64,000 bases of DNA from Bolinopsis microptera (GCF_026151205.1 NC_087079.1:9290635-9354634), one strand, 5' to 3'; numbered from the stretch's first letter, positions 1 through 11,337 are shown. Notes: generated by a model from the letters alone, not told the origin. A program made the numbers and translations.

Positions 1-635
1 GTTACTATACATATGTTTTGTACATCAACAAAGTAGTCATGTGAATGTGAACCCTATTTACTATCTAGCCCATTTCTATTTTTCTAGGTCAATCAAATTC
101 TACTGATGGATCACATCACAAATTAATCGTCACTGATTGGTCATTGGCCGGATGACATGGTCTGATCTCTTTGGGGGTAAATTTCATGATCCAAGGTCCG
201 CCACCGGGTAGACTTAGACTTTTCTTTTTCAAGAGAGTGTTTACTCATCAGGATCATTAGTACTCAATAAATGAAACGTTATCTCACATCAACATAATTG
301 AAGAAGACATATTGATTGTTAACAAAACTTACAAATGTGGAGATTTCGATTCAATAGATTGATTTAAATTCAATAGATTTGAAATACACCACAATTCAAT
401 AAATTTAAAATAACCAGCGCCCGGCGCTGGTTACAAATGTTACTATTTGATAGATTTAAAATAACCAGCGGTGTTCGCCAGAGTTGGTTTATGCCGAGTA
501 AATACAATGTGCGACTTATTTTTGTGGTGTCTAACCGTGACCAAATAATAAATAAATGAGCCGGAGAAAATGTTCTCAGAAAGTGGTTCCCTGATTTAGT
601 TTAACGGAATCAATAGTCAAATTGATCTTACACCG
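1..635. other. Downstream flank of GPCR copy 1
   Basis: No gene seen. A near-palindrome AACCAGCGCCCGGCGCTGGT lies around 412-433 and a degenerate second half around 467-487. The same layout follows the copies at 13220-13860 and 25238-25877, so this is the common 3' flank and probable 3' UTR of the minus-strand receptor genes. Confidence 0.5.
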
Positions 636-647
636 TTATGTTTGCCC

Positions 648-1470
648 TTATGCTGTTTCTACTGCTACTGCTGCTGTTTCGTCTGCTGCTACTATTTCTT
701 CTGTTTCGTCTGGTTTTATTTCGTCTACTGCTGTTTCTACTGCTGCTGTTACTGATGCTGATGCTGAAGCTGATGCTGAAACTGATGCTGACACTGTTTC
801 TGCTACTATTGCTACTGTTTCTACTGCTATTAATACTGCTGCTAATGGTGATATTGATGCTGGTACTGATAATGATACTGATGCTGTCTTTGTTTCTGTT
901 TCTGCTACCATTTCTTCTGCTACTGATGCTGCTACTGCTTTTGCTGTTGGTGTTTCAGCTGCTGCTGCTGCTGGTGTTTCAGCTGCTACTGTTGCTGGTG
1001 TTTCAGCTGCTGATGTTTCAGCTGCTGCTGTTGTTGGTGTTTCAGCTGCTGCTGCTACTGCTGCTGCTGCTACTGCTGCTGCTGCTGCTGTAAAATAAAA
1101 GAAAGCGACTGCCTTTCGTTTAAGTTTGTTAAACATGGAATAAAGTGATGTTCTCAGAGATATGTCGTATAGAAGAGGGTTAATCACCGAATTTATTGGT
1201 AAAACAAGGATTGAAAATAAGGGATACCACGGCGTTGCATCTAAAATATCGGCATAATGAAAGCAACAAGTAATGATAAAAGGTACCCAGCATGCAAAAT
1301 CCGTAAAGATAATCCATTGAGTAACTTTTTGCAGTTTGGTATTTTTTTTCTTTATCTGTTTGTCCATCTCCAGATTTTTTGTAGCGATTTTGTCCAGCTT
1401 TCTTGCAGATTTCTTTACCTTAATCACTATTGCCATATAAGAAACTGCTATAGTGACAAAACACGCGAAA
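648..1470 (-). CDS. LDLa-GPCR copy 1, C-terminal part (TM5-TM7 and tail), cut off by a transposon
   Basis: Read on the minus strand this is the 3' part of the terminal exon. It encodes the rest of TM5 (FACFVTIAVSYMAIV), a basic third intracellular loop, TM6 (a hydrophobic run with WVPF) and TM7 with NSVINPLLYD, a form of the class A NPxxY motif. The tail after TM7 is low complexity, rich in Ala, Thr, Glu, Val and Ser, and is encoded by GCT/CTG-type triplets. The stop is the TAA at 648-650; in copy 2 the equivalent codon is sense and translation runs to a TAA four codons later. The element at 1475-4143 separates this part from its N-terminal portion. Joining 4148 to 1470 across a single TTAA restores the frame. 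Confidence 0.85.
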
Positions 1471-1474
1471 TTAA

Positions 1475-4143
1475 CCCATTAGGGACGATAGGGTCGTTTA
1501 CGACCCACCTTTTCTAGAGGCTATAGAGGACAAACCAAAATACTAAACACCACGAATCTTTCGCACATATGCTCAAAATTTATTGGGCTACATTATTGAC
1601 TTTCCAGTCGAGACCCAATTAATCACTAACAATTAAATAATTAGACTAATTAGTCGTCATAATTGGAAAATATTTCACTTAACTTCTTGCCTTTATTGGG
1701 ACATTAAAACTTTATGTAGGCTTATTTTTTTGAGAACAAAATAGTTGCGGGCAACGATTTTCTTGGCACAAATGAAAAGCCCGTGATAATCAAATGTTCA
1801 CAAACAGAGCTAGACGCTGTTCACTAACTGCGGTCGCATACGACCCACTCGTCCGGGTCGCAAACGACCCATCACGGTTTTTCAGCTATTACTTCTGAAA
1901 CAAAGACGTTAGGACAAAATAAAAACTGTAGCATAAGTTAAAAACGTATGGTCAATACTGTGTGACTCTAACTTTTCAAAAATAGAGAATTTGGGTCATT
2001 AACGACCCACTCGGCTCACTTGCTTATTACTACATTTTTCCATGTAACTTCTTGAATTCCGCCTAAAACATGACATCATAAGTGCAAAATCGCCTCTCAG
2101 CAAGTGATTATCATCATAAATTGCGAAAAATCGGTTAAATGGGTCATTAGCGACCCACTAGGACCACAAAATTGATTAATTAAATATAATGTAGTCAAAC
2201 TATTACAAATATTAGTATAAAAACATATTATATCTTGGTCATTACTCCTGTACGATGATTTAACTTTTAAAATCGATCGACTGGGTCAATAACGACCCAC
2301 TCGGAAGTTGAACCACTTCATTAATTATCATGCTGTTCCACCATCAAGAAAGACACTCGTAGGTCTTAATTCCACACAAACCACGGTGGCTGACAACTAG
2401 ACCTTCTGAGATCCAGGGCCAACTGAAGGGCAGTCATCACTCATCAAAGAGCTGCGAGAATAACACGACTGCATATGCCTGGAGTTGCGTCCTGACTATG
2501 GTGTGTGGAAATCTGTACCGAAAGGACCGTGGCCGTGTCGTAAAAGAAAAGGAGATCGGCCCTCGTTCCTAACTTGCTAGGTTATAGCCATGCTGTTGTT
2601 GTTGCTTATTAGATTCTGTTACCTTTTTCGTCAATTTCGAATCTTGGTAAACGACCTGCTACAACTCACCGCTTGAGACCCAGGGTCCCACGGTGATCAG
2701 ATCATGTCACTCAAGAAAAATCCCCTGAACGAAGTTTACGAGATATCCTGTAACCTTGGGTAAATACTGAAAGAAGAGCGGTCAAATTGCATATTCTAAT
2801 CCAACATGCCAATCTGTTTGACATTCCTAGAAAGTACAAGAATAACTAAACAACTGCTGCATTCAGATGGCTGAATGTACAGCTCTGTGAAGAAGGACAA
2901 GGAAAAAGCCCCCCCCCCCCCCATCTGGCTGGTGGTACTGCAATCTGCAATCTCTCAGACAACTACGTCGTTGTGGGTAACAACCCCGCAACAACGAGGC
3001 AGCTTTCAAAACGAAACCAAGTATTACGTAATCGGCCGAGAGAGAGGGGGGTTTCCTAATGATTACGCTAGTGTAATTTTGACATAATAGCTGTGTGGTG
3101 GGGTGTGGGGGGGGGGCGGGGCTAAAAATTGTCCAATAAGTGATTACGTAATATTATGTCAATGTGAACGGCCCCTAAGAAGTAAAGAAAGGAAGCTGCG
3201 AAATGAGTAGACGCAGCCATCTGAAATCTGAATCCAGCAGTTGTATAGTTCTTCTTGGACTTTTTAGGAATCGGGAAAAGATAGGCACGTTGTTTGTTGT
3301 CTCACGACATTACGGTCGTGTACTAACAGCTGATAAACTCACCTACCTATCAATCCAATTCTGCCCATTATTCGTCAGTGATTGGGTGACGTGATCTGCA
3401 CAGATCACCTTGAGACTCCAAATCTCAGGAGGGCTAGTGGTCATCCACCCGGCGTGGTTTGCGTGGAATTAAGACCTACGAGTGTCTTTCTTGATGGTGG
3501 AACAGCATGATACTGATAATTAATAACGTGGTTCAACTTCCGAGTGGGTCGTTATTGACCCAGTTGATCGATTTTAAAAGTTAAATCAACGTACAGGAGT
3601 AATGACCAAGATATAACATGTTTTTATACTAATATTTGTAATAGTTTGACAACATTATATTTAATTAATCAATTTTGTGGTCCTAGTGGGTCGCTAATGA
3701 CCCATTTAACCGATTTTTCGCAGTTTATGATGATAATCACTTGCTGAGAGGCATGTTTGCACTTATGATGTCATGTTTTAGGCTGAATTCAAGAAGTTAC
3801 ACGGACAAATGTAGTAATAAGCAAGTGAGCCGAGTGGGTCGTTATTGACCCAAATTCTCTATTTTTGAAAAGTTAGAGTCACACAGTATTGACCATATGT
3901 TTTTAACTTATGCAACAGTTTTTATTTTATCCTAACGTCTTTGTTTCAGAAGTAATAGCCGAAAAACCGTGATGGGTCGTTTGTGACCCGGACGAGTGGG
4001 TCGTATGCGACCATAGCTGTATCTTTTAAAGTAAACGAGATACAGATTAGCTTTTTTGGATATCTCATTTTTGCTGTAATGTGACCTAGTGTGTTAAACG
4101 GCATCAAAATCGGCAAACTTTAAAACTCGTCGTCCCTAATGGG
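1475..4143. mobile_element. piggyBac-like non-autonomous element inserted at TTAA in the GPCR exon
   Basis: The element is 2669 bp, flanked by TTAA at 1471-1474 and 4144-4147. Its ends are 14-bp inverted repeats CCCATTAGGGACGA. The empty site with one TTAA is present at the same point in units 2 (about 15052) and 3 (about 27070). TTAA duplication with ends starting CCC is the hallmark of the piggyBac superfamily. No transposase frame is visible inside. Long imperfect inverted arms (about 1800-2425 against 3395-4015) carry eleven copies of a GGGTC-N6-GACCC type palindrome. Homopolymer C and G runs lie near 2911 and 3105. Confidence 0.9.
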
Positions 4144-4147
4144 TTAA

Positions 4148-6616
4148 TGCAAATGATCAAGAAAACAAAGCCCTGTTGAGGATCATTCCTTTTGACATAA
4201 TACTTAAATAAACAGACAGGTGCGTTACCATAGAACGAAAGTTTGTAACGAGAAATCCCTCCGTAGTCATTGGAAAAAATAGCGTCTACAAGAACCTTTA
4301 TTTGAGCCCAAGTGAGGTCCTCGGCTGCTATCCTGCCATAATACTTCTGAAGTATTTCTCGGTGTACATATTTATCCGGACAGCCAATAAACAGTGAGTT
4401 TGAATTTTCGTATTTCATACCATTCACAAAGAAATCTTCGAGTTCTTCAACTAAAGGCAGCCAAGAAATAACTGATGATACCATCAAGATAGTGAAAAGT
4501 ATTACGACCACTTTTATCAAACTTTTGTTTGTGACTTCCTTAGGTATCACTAAATTGTTATTATATACACCGAAAGCTCTCAGTAAGCCCAAAGCAGTCA
4601 TGGATAGCAAAGATACTTGGGAGCCGGTAGTGCTTATGATGCCTAAAGAAACACAGATGTTACTAGAAAGCCAGTTTAGTTGAATCGAGCAGTACGTTTT
4701 ACTGTGATAAGTATTGTAAACCGAGATCATGGTAAGGTAGATACCAATCATGAGGTCACCCATGCTGATTAGAAAAACCAAGCTCTTGTTGAGAAGTGCA
4801 GCTTCTGATTTTGTAGCTCTGATACTAGAGATGTTCTTAAATACTGACACACAATTTAAGATGAGAGCTAACACTCCAATGGTCCAACCAACAAGCTTAA
4901 GGAAAGTGCTGTTAACGATTTCTTGTCCACAACTTTCATTGCATTCGTCTGAAATATCGGAGCAGTGAACAGTTTTATCACATTTCTGGGTGATTGGAAG
5001 GTACACGCCAGATTTATGGCACTTAAAGTGGTTAGTGCACCCCGACTCATCTGAACTATCTCCACAATCATCAGCCAGGTCGCATACTTTGTCATAAGTG
5101 ATACATTTGCCGTTTTCACAAAGGAATAAATCATTACCGAGTTTTCCTGTTTTGAAATCTTTGATCAGGAAAGTAAGTTGACCTTCTTTGTCTGGGGTGA
5201 ATATCTTATCCCTATCGAATTGTCCACTGCAAGAGTCCCACCTAATCGATCTTCTTAGTGGGCAAGTTGCATTCATGCAACGTCCCAAACAGCTTGCAAA
5301 AACGTAATACTCTCCAAAAAAGTATCTGCAGTCTTTCTTTGCGTCGGGTAAAATTATCTCAGTAGTTTTGTTCCGCCCAAAGATGTCTGTGTCAGGGAAA
5401 AGGAAACTTACTCTTGAACAATATTGGTTGGTAAGATTTGATATTTCAATAAGTCCTGCTAGGCAATGTTGCATTCGTATTTTCATCTTGCTATCTCTTG
5501 TAGCTTTTGCAAAAGGTATAGTTTGAATTCTCGACACACTGCATATCTCAATTTCATTACCGCAAGATTCTTTCCTATCACATAGGTTGGAAAAGCTAAC
5601 AAACCTTAGGTCCGAGTTGTAACATATGAATACCTCGTCACATTCAGTTTCATCGTGACTAACAAGGCGGAATGTTGACCCCTTTCCACAAGTTGGCCAA
5701 TGCACCTTTTCATCTTCACCATTCGTGCAGTCGACCAGTCCGTCATGCACCCATGCAAAAGGAAAGACAATGTCATCCATAACATGGGAAAGATACCTTC
5801 TCGTACATTTCTTTGTGGTCATAATTTGGCATAGGTCTAGACGTTCGTCACTACTATCACCGCAATCTGGGTGACCATCACACAAAAGGTGTTTGTGTAT
5901 AAAACAGGAGCCACTACTTTCAACGCACGCCTTATCGATTCCATCGTCACATATTTGTGGTATGGAGTTGATGGGAATGGTTTGGACGTGTAATGATTTC
6001 AGGCAGATGATCTGCTTGGCAACAGTGGTGTTGTATCCACGAACTGGGCATTCTATACCCACTCTAGATGGGTCCGAGCAGTTGGTTTGGTCGCTGTAAT
6101 CGTCACAAAATAGTATGATTTCGTCTGGGTAATTCCAACTCATTCTGCTGCGAAGTCTTGCGGCACATCGGGTATAATTATGAAGCGGTACTATAACCCC
6201 TTTTCTTAAATTGAGGCACGTTGTTGTCATTTCATTGATCACACAATATTTTTCATCATTCCCATCATTACAGTCTTTTACCCCGTCACACACAAAGTTT
6301 GCAGTAAAATACCAAGTTTGGTGCATCAGATTGTTGTCCAAAAACTCTCCACACTGAACACCGTACTCAAAACCATTACAAAACTGTTCGTCCGTGCAAT
6401 CACCATATGGGGAGCAAATAAGATCACACAGTTCAGAGTCTTTTTGATATTCACAGAAAGCTTCATCAAGGTTTGTGTTAAGGCAGTCATTCTTCCCATC
6501 GCAAGAACGAACCCCAAAAATTCCGTCAGAGTGGATGTCAGCCGTGTGAACAATATGAGTAAATGTATTCATCTGTGGCATTTGTTTCAGGCAAAGATAT
6601 CCACATGGGTATTCAC
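4148..6616 (-). CDS. LDLa-GPCR copy 1, main exon (LDLa repeats, TM1 to start of TM5)
   Basis: The minus-strand exon starts after an acceptor AG at 6618-6617 in phase 1 and is open down to the transposon; read-through into the transposon stops at 4104. The N-terminal 550 or so residues are cysteine rich with LDL-receptor class A signatures such as [36 protein letters not shown] and [16 protein letters not shown], plus degenerate ones. Hydrophobic segments follow: TM1 (WTIGVLALILNCVSVF), TM2 (MGDLMIGIYLTMISVY), TM3 (around SLLSMTALGLLRAFGVY) and TM4 (VVVILFTILMVSSVISWLP). The architecture resembles the molluscan GRL101 and relaxin-receptor-like LDLa GPCRs, but I see no leucine-rich repeats. Ligand unknown; the receptor would sit in the plasma membrane. 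Without the insertion the four-exon model gives 1242 codons before the stop. Confidence 0.87.
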
Positions 6617-7958
6617 CTGGTTTGAGAAAATTAGGTCAACAGAATTAAGTTGAATTAAAGTTGTTAATGATGTTATATTGGTTTATATTCATCCTTAGGG
6701 TTAATAACTATTGCTAACAAAAAACTATTTCACTTATAGGAACATGACTTAGGAGCTGCTGTTTACTTGCCCTTAGGAGCTGCTGTCTACCTGCCCTTTG
6801 GAAATGCTTTTTGTAGATGTGGTTGTCTGTGGTTATTACTTCTACTTAGCCGTTCGGTGTCAAGATCAGCTAAGTGTGCGGAACAGTTCGGTGTGAAGAA
6901 CTTTATAGAACGATCGGTGTATCAGATCAGTTCAGTGTGCAGTGTTAAGAGGTTCGGTGTTAAGAACTTTACAATTGTAGGACAATTGTATCGTAATTAT
7001 CGTATTACTTGAAGAGCCGAAGAACTACAGAAGACACAGTTATTGTAGCAGTGAAGTCCCAGTTTTATATTAGTGATTAGTATAATTGGTATTGACAATT
7101 ATAATTTGGTATTAGTATTATCATTGTTAGTCTAGTGAGTGTGAGTGTGTGGTTAGCCGTGGTTATTCAGGTAAGACTAATAGAGATAATTACAGTGATC
7201 TTTCGTAAGTATCCTTAATCATTGTTGATTGACTTTTACATTAATTGTCATTATCATTAATTGTGTTTTCATTGTCCTCTCTTATATATAAGTTATCAAA
7301 AGTTACCAAAGATAACACTGACGGACTCGTCTTAGGTATCATATACATAATTATACTACTAATTATTAATCATATATATATGATATATATTATATAGTTA
7401 TTAAATATATATAGACACGGCACAAAAACGTATTTATTTCAAATAGATCTTGCGGAGCAGGTTCTAACTGATAGACAGCACTGAGTGTTCGTCTATGACA
7501 AATTCATGTAGCCGAAACGTCGACAACACATATTTTGTTTTACAGTTAGTACTATAGTAGAGATCGACCCACACTCAAGAGAGCAAAAACGAATCATATG
7601 TTTTCAAACACACACAAATAAGTATACACCCAATTCCGGAAATTTGTTAACCCGGCTCATCCCGCTAATTCTCGATCAACAATCCGGTCGTATCTAGAAA
7701 CCTTATAATTATCTCCGGGAATTATATCCCCGAAAAGTCGTGAACACAGAGCACTGATAATTTCCCGCTAGAGTTCCGAGAGTATCATCAACAGCCAAAG
7801 TATTATTGTATTAAAAACCGTCAATGTGTACCACAACTGCATCAATCATATCCGACACTCTCTAAGTTGGGCACCTACTGTTAGTTCAAGTTGTAATAAT
7901 GAACTACATATATTGATATATTATGTTAACTAATTTAATTTGATGATAAAATCATTAC
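6617..7958 (-). other. GPCR copy 1 intron 3 with a unit-1-specific block
   Basis: This is the intron between the 125-nt exon and the main exon. About 640 bp (roughly 6660-7300) has no counterpart in units 2 and 3, where the matching introns run 18986-19675 and 29541-30230. The block contains repeated TTCGGTGT-like words and a repeated CTTAGGAGCTGCTGT. It could be a solo LTR or another insertion, but I could not define its ends. The rest is AT-rich and shared by all three units. Confidence 0.5.
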
Positions 7959-8083
7959 CTGCCATCGAACTAGTTGCAAAACTAGAAAATGGGCTTATTG
8001 GACGAATCACTGATTCTATTCCACAGGCTTGGTAGTGATGTAAGTCATTTTTGCATAGTTCATCAACTGAAGCGTAGGAAATC
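7959..8083 (-). CDS. LDLa-GPCR copy 1, exon 3 (125 nt)
   Basis: Bounded by an acceptor (TTTTCAG, minus strand) and a donor GTAATG. It enters in phase 2 and leaves in phase 1, matching the exons on both sides. It encodes a short extracellular stretch containing YASVDELCKNDLHHYQACGI. The same exon is 125 nt and open in unit 3 (30355-30231). In unit 2 it is 126 nt because of one extra A. Confidence 0.7.
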
Positions 8084-8338
8084 CTGAAAATATAACACAG
8101 GCAGCTAGCTATAACAACATTGTTCTCTTGAGTACAATGTTGGACAGTACTGGACAGTGTCCAGTGAGGCAGTGACTGAGATAATATGGTACCTCAGAAT
8201 ATTATCTGATAATGTAGATAATGGTACCGCACATTAATCATTAACCATTGGTTGTTTGATCAATTATAATTGTTAATTTAATCAGTAAAGGGAGAAGGAC
8301 ACGGAGAAGGAGAAAGAAAAAATATATATAAATAATAC

Positions 8339-8525
8339 CTGCCGCTTCTGGCGATGAAGGACTTATAGAATAGTGATGAGTTCACACATTTGTGGAAACC
8401 AAGATGACCTGATGTTGAGTTCGCTAGTTCTTCGCAGACGTACTTGAGAAAGCCTCCATTATTTTGAATCTCGCAAGTTGGAGTAAGACTGCCTGGAAGA
8501 ATTTGACTTCGAAGTGAACTGTTTT
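8339..8525 (-). CDS. LDLa-GPCR copy 1, exon 2 (187 nt)
   Basis: The minus-strand donor GTATTA follows GGCAG at 8339. The acceptor is my choice: AG at 8527-8526 gives phase 1 entry, which fits the signal-peptide exons. The product is an extracellular stretch with CEIQNNGGFLKYVCEEL and NSS/NST sequons. No known domain was recognised. The frame is open further upstream to about 8607, so the acceptor is less certain than the donor. Confidence 0.6.
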
Positions 8526-8731
8526 CTTGATATTTAAAGTTATACAGAGTGATTAAGAGTTTATAAAGAGTCATATATGCGATTTGCTGTAATCGCTCAG
8601 AAACCAATCTTTGTATTAAACCCTAGCTATGAATGATATCCAAACAAACAAATATGTATCTCAGTCATCTGAGGGTAGAAATCCCACATTTTAGGTCCTA
8701 CGAAGTTACAAAATTGTACTATTGATAGACT

Positions 8732-9271
8732 GGTTCTTTTGCGATAGTCAAAACGCGACAACTAGCGCTGGATGGCGACAACTAGCGCTATCCAGCGCTA
8801 GTTGTCGCCATCCAGCGCTAGTTGTCGCTATCCAGCGCTGGATAACGCTGGCCAGCGCAAAATATATATGTTCGATAATTGTCGCTATCCAGCGCTAGTT
8901 GTCGCCATCCAGCGCTAGTTGTCGCCATCCAGCGCTAGTTGTCGCTATCCAGCGCTAGTTGTCGCTGGCTATGCGACACTGTTGCACGCGATAGTTTGCG
9001 ATGGCCAGCGCAACTGGCCATCGCAGAAAACAGTTCGATAACTAGCGCTGGATAGCGACAACTAGCGCTGGATAGCGACAACTAGCGCTGGCCAGCGCTG
9101 GCCAGCGCAAAGCGATAGCCAGCGCTGGCCAGCGCTGGCCATCGATATCCAGCGCAAAATTTTTGCGCTATTACTCGTCAGCTAGCGCTGGCCAGCGCTA
9201 GCCAGCGCTAGCCAGCGCTAGTTGTCGCTATCCAGCGCTAGTTGTCGCGTTTTGACTATCGCAAAAGAACC
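8732..9271. mobile_element. Fold-back element made of iterated GCGCTAGTTGTCGC motifs
   Basis: The 540-bp element is flanked by the 8-bp duplication GATAGACT (8724-8731 and 9272-9279), and unit 3 has the empty site with one GATAGACT near 31326. The ends are perfect inverted repeats of about 40 bp beginning GGTTCTTTTGCGATAGTC. The interior is almost wholly CCAGCGCTAGTTGTCGC-type words in both orientations. No coding sequence is seen. The 8-bp duplication and GG ends could suit Merlin-like or other DNA transposons; the superfamily is not settled. Confidence 0.88.
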
Positions 9272-9282
9272 GATAGACTTAC

Positions 9283-9403
9283 TATTCTGAATGTAATCAC
9301 CGTTTGTTTGAGCCATACTCATAGAACCAAACTGGGTTACCAATAGTATCAAGCGGATGCAATGAATGATGAAAGCAATACGTAAGGCTTTCGTCACGAA
9401 CAT
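9283..9403 (-). CDS. LDLa-GPCR copy 1, signal-peptide exon 1a (121 nt)
   Basis: Starts at ATG 9403 and ends at a perfect donor GTAAGT (9282-9277) after 40 codons plus one base. The product begins MFVTKALRIAFIIHCIRLIL, a basic start followed by a hydrophobic core, then SMSMAQTNGDYIQN, as expected of a cleavable signal peptide. The fold-back element was inserted only 11 bases into the intron, with its target duplication overlapping the donor bases. Confidence 0.72.
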
Positions 9404-9722
9404 TGTGCCTAATTGGATATGTACATGGTGAAATTAACAATGTAGTACTTGGTCAGTTCAGCGCCGCGCGCCAACAATTATTCAATTCAGATTATCTCGC
9501 AAAATAACTTTGCGAAGGTATAGCCATAGCCATAGGAACGTAGGCGATAAATGTGCGCGATCCGAGGGCACGTAAGTATGTACGTACGCGTACGCACGAC
9601 GGTCGCGAGCTAGCATACACGATAAAAAACCTTGTTCGCTAACCCTTCGGCACTTTGAGTCATGGATCTCGGGAAAAAATGAGTAGTTATTGATTTATTG
9701 TATTACTATTTGTACTTATTAC

Positions 9723-9843
9723 TATAATTGTGGAAATATTTATTGTTCTTTTTAGCCGTACCCATAGAAACAAACTGAATTATCAATATCATCATGATCA
9801 ACCATAAGCGATGAAAGATACAAGCAGCATAAAATAATTCCAT
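9723..9843 (-). CDS. Candidate alternative signal-peptide exon 1b, copy 1 (121 nt)
   Basis: Starts at ATG 9843, runs 40 codons plus one base and ends before GTAATA. Its length and phase equal those of exon 1a, and the proteins align (QFVSMGTAKKNNKYFHN against QFGSMSMAQTNGDYIQN). The core contains LWLIMMILIIQFV. It is likely a diverged duplicate used as an alternative first exon or as the start of a related transcript. The unit 3 copy has the better donor GTAAGT. Confidence 0.5.
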
Positions 9844-10134
9844 CTCGAACGATTGTTTGCGGTTTGACAATATAACTATAACTATAAGTTAAAGTACAGT
9901 ATGACTGATCATTTTCAACTTGATATTTATAGGAAATATTTGTAAAGAAGTGCGAAAAAGCACATGACTATTTTATGTTTGGTTTTCATGACTTCGCAAC
10001 GACTAAAAGCTTTTTATTTCAATAAAAGGTGCAAAAATGTTGGCATATGAGCGTTATGTTATATTCATGTTCAATCAATAAGATAGTCTTTTTATTATTA
10101 TTTACTATATACTATACATATATGACTTTGAAGG

Positions 10135-10745
10135 CTGCCGGACCCGACAAAGTGGATGTACACCGCTGTTGTTAGACATATCGTAACCTTATACTGCTGC
10201 AGTATATGGATCAGGGTGACTCAAACAGAGCACAATTTGCAAAGAAGTTCAAAGATTTCAGGCACTGGCACTTAGAATCATGTGTGGTGTCAATGTCATG
10301 CCAATTGCACTCCCTTCGTCGCACTGAGCCACCTCGCTGGACGCTGACATTTCAGATATTATACTTTTCCTTAGAGGTGAAGTAGCAAAGGGTGCAGCTA
10401 GGCTGCACGCCAACGGTAGCCTCTCCCTAGAAACTATCACCTATGGAAAATGGACAACCACAACTCACATCACCATCAATAAACGATTACCATCTCGAGC
10501 AGAGAGAGATCTTTCAATACCAATTTTTCCGTTACAACTCCTGGCGCAAACATAGTCATACCGAATTCAGAGACTTCCTGCAAAACACCATTAACAGAAT
10601 CCCATCCAGCGATATAACTGCTACACAGACGAGCCACGCACAGATTCAGGAAGCAGGGCTGGTTATATCATCACCACTGACAATAATAATACAACTCTAG
10701 AGGAAAAATCATTTAAACTTCCTGCCTATATTGTCACAGTGTGGA
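10135..10745 (+). pseudogene. LINE relic (RT and RNase H fragments), unit 1
   Basis: Broken frames retain a reverse-transcriptase word (LKAAGPDKVD), a thumb-like segment (EVAKGAARLHANGSLS) and the start of an RNase H domain (YTDEPRTDSGS, with the first catalytic Asp kept). The thumb segment parallels EEEAAKGALRLKSNN in the LINE at 34000-39950. Stops and an internal deletion make it a dead fragment. Confidence 0.7.
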
Positions 10746-11337
10746 GGTTTTTAAGAATGAAGAAATTTGCACAAAATACGCGCCAACACTGTTAATGTTT
10801 TACGAAATTCGGTTAAAAAAACCCAAAATCACCATATTCAGGTGCCTCAAAATTAAAAACCATGTTGAAATTGAGTTGGAGATCTGAAATTTTGCAGGGC
10901 GTCTAGACGTTGACCAAATACGATATTGGACCGAATGTCACGTGACTTCAGTTATCCCTTGTATGGTACAACTACAAGTAGCTGCAATTGATCAGCTCTT
11001 AATTGGGCTGCAATCTTTGACTGCAGCCCTATAATTACCCAATTTTAAATGAACGATACCTCATTCTACAGTATGATGAGGGCGTAAAGAGAAGACTTCC
11101 CGGAATCAGCACAATGAAGGGAACAAGATGCTTCATGCTGTTGGAGTTTTAATTATTCATCTTCCACCCGTAGTCCCTACCAAATCGACTGCAAAAAAAA
11201 GTTTCAAATTTCAGGAGTATCGGGAAGTGGGTTTTCTGGAACCCCTGTTTAAAACAGATTGTCGTGAACGGTGAAGTATTATATATGTATATATAATAAA
11301 TAATAATGTATAGATAGATTTTACCAAAACCCATCAA
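10746..11337. other. Spacer with no gene seen, unit 1
   Basis: No supportable gene. It holds an AT-rich tract with TATATGTATATATAATA near 11281-11299. It is conserved almost base for base in unit 2 (about 22763-23350). Confidence 0.5.

Noticed and set aside
622..1098. Plus-strand open frames rich in Ala/Ser/Val/Thr or Leu (also 13841-14748 and 25857-26713)
   Set aside because: They are antisense readings of the triplet-repeat GPCR tail. The minus strand joins them to TM6-TM7, and the plus-strand frames have no recognisable domain.
2875..3394. Short plus-strand frames inside the piggyBac-like element
   Set aside because: No transposase motif, adjacent homopolymer runs, and no counterpart in the inverted arms.
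6767..7012. 81-codon plus-strand frame in the receptor intron
   Set aside because: Lies in the unit-1-specific block with repeated words; no domain, no splice support.
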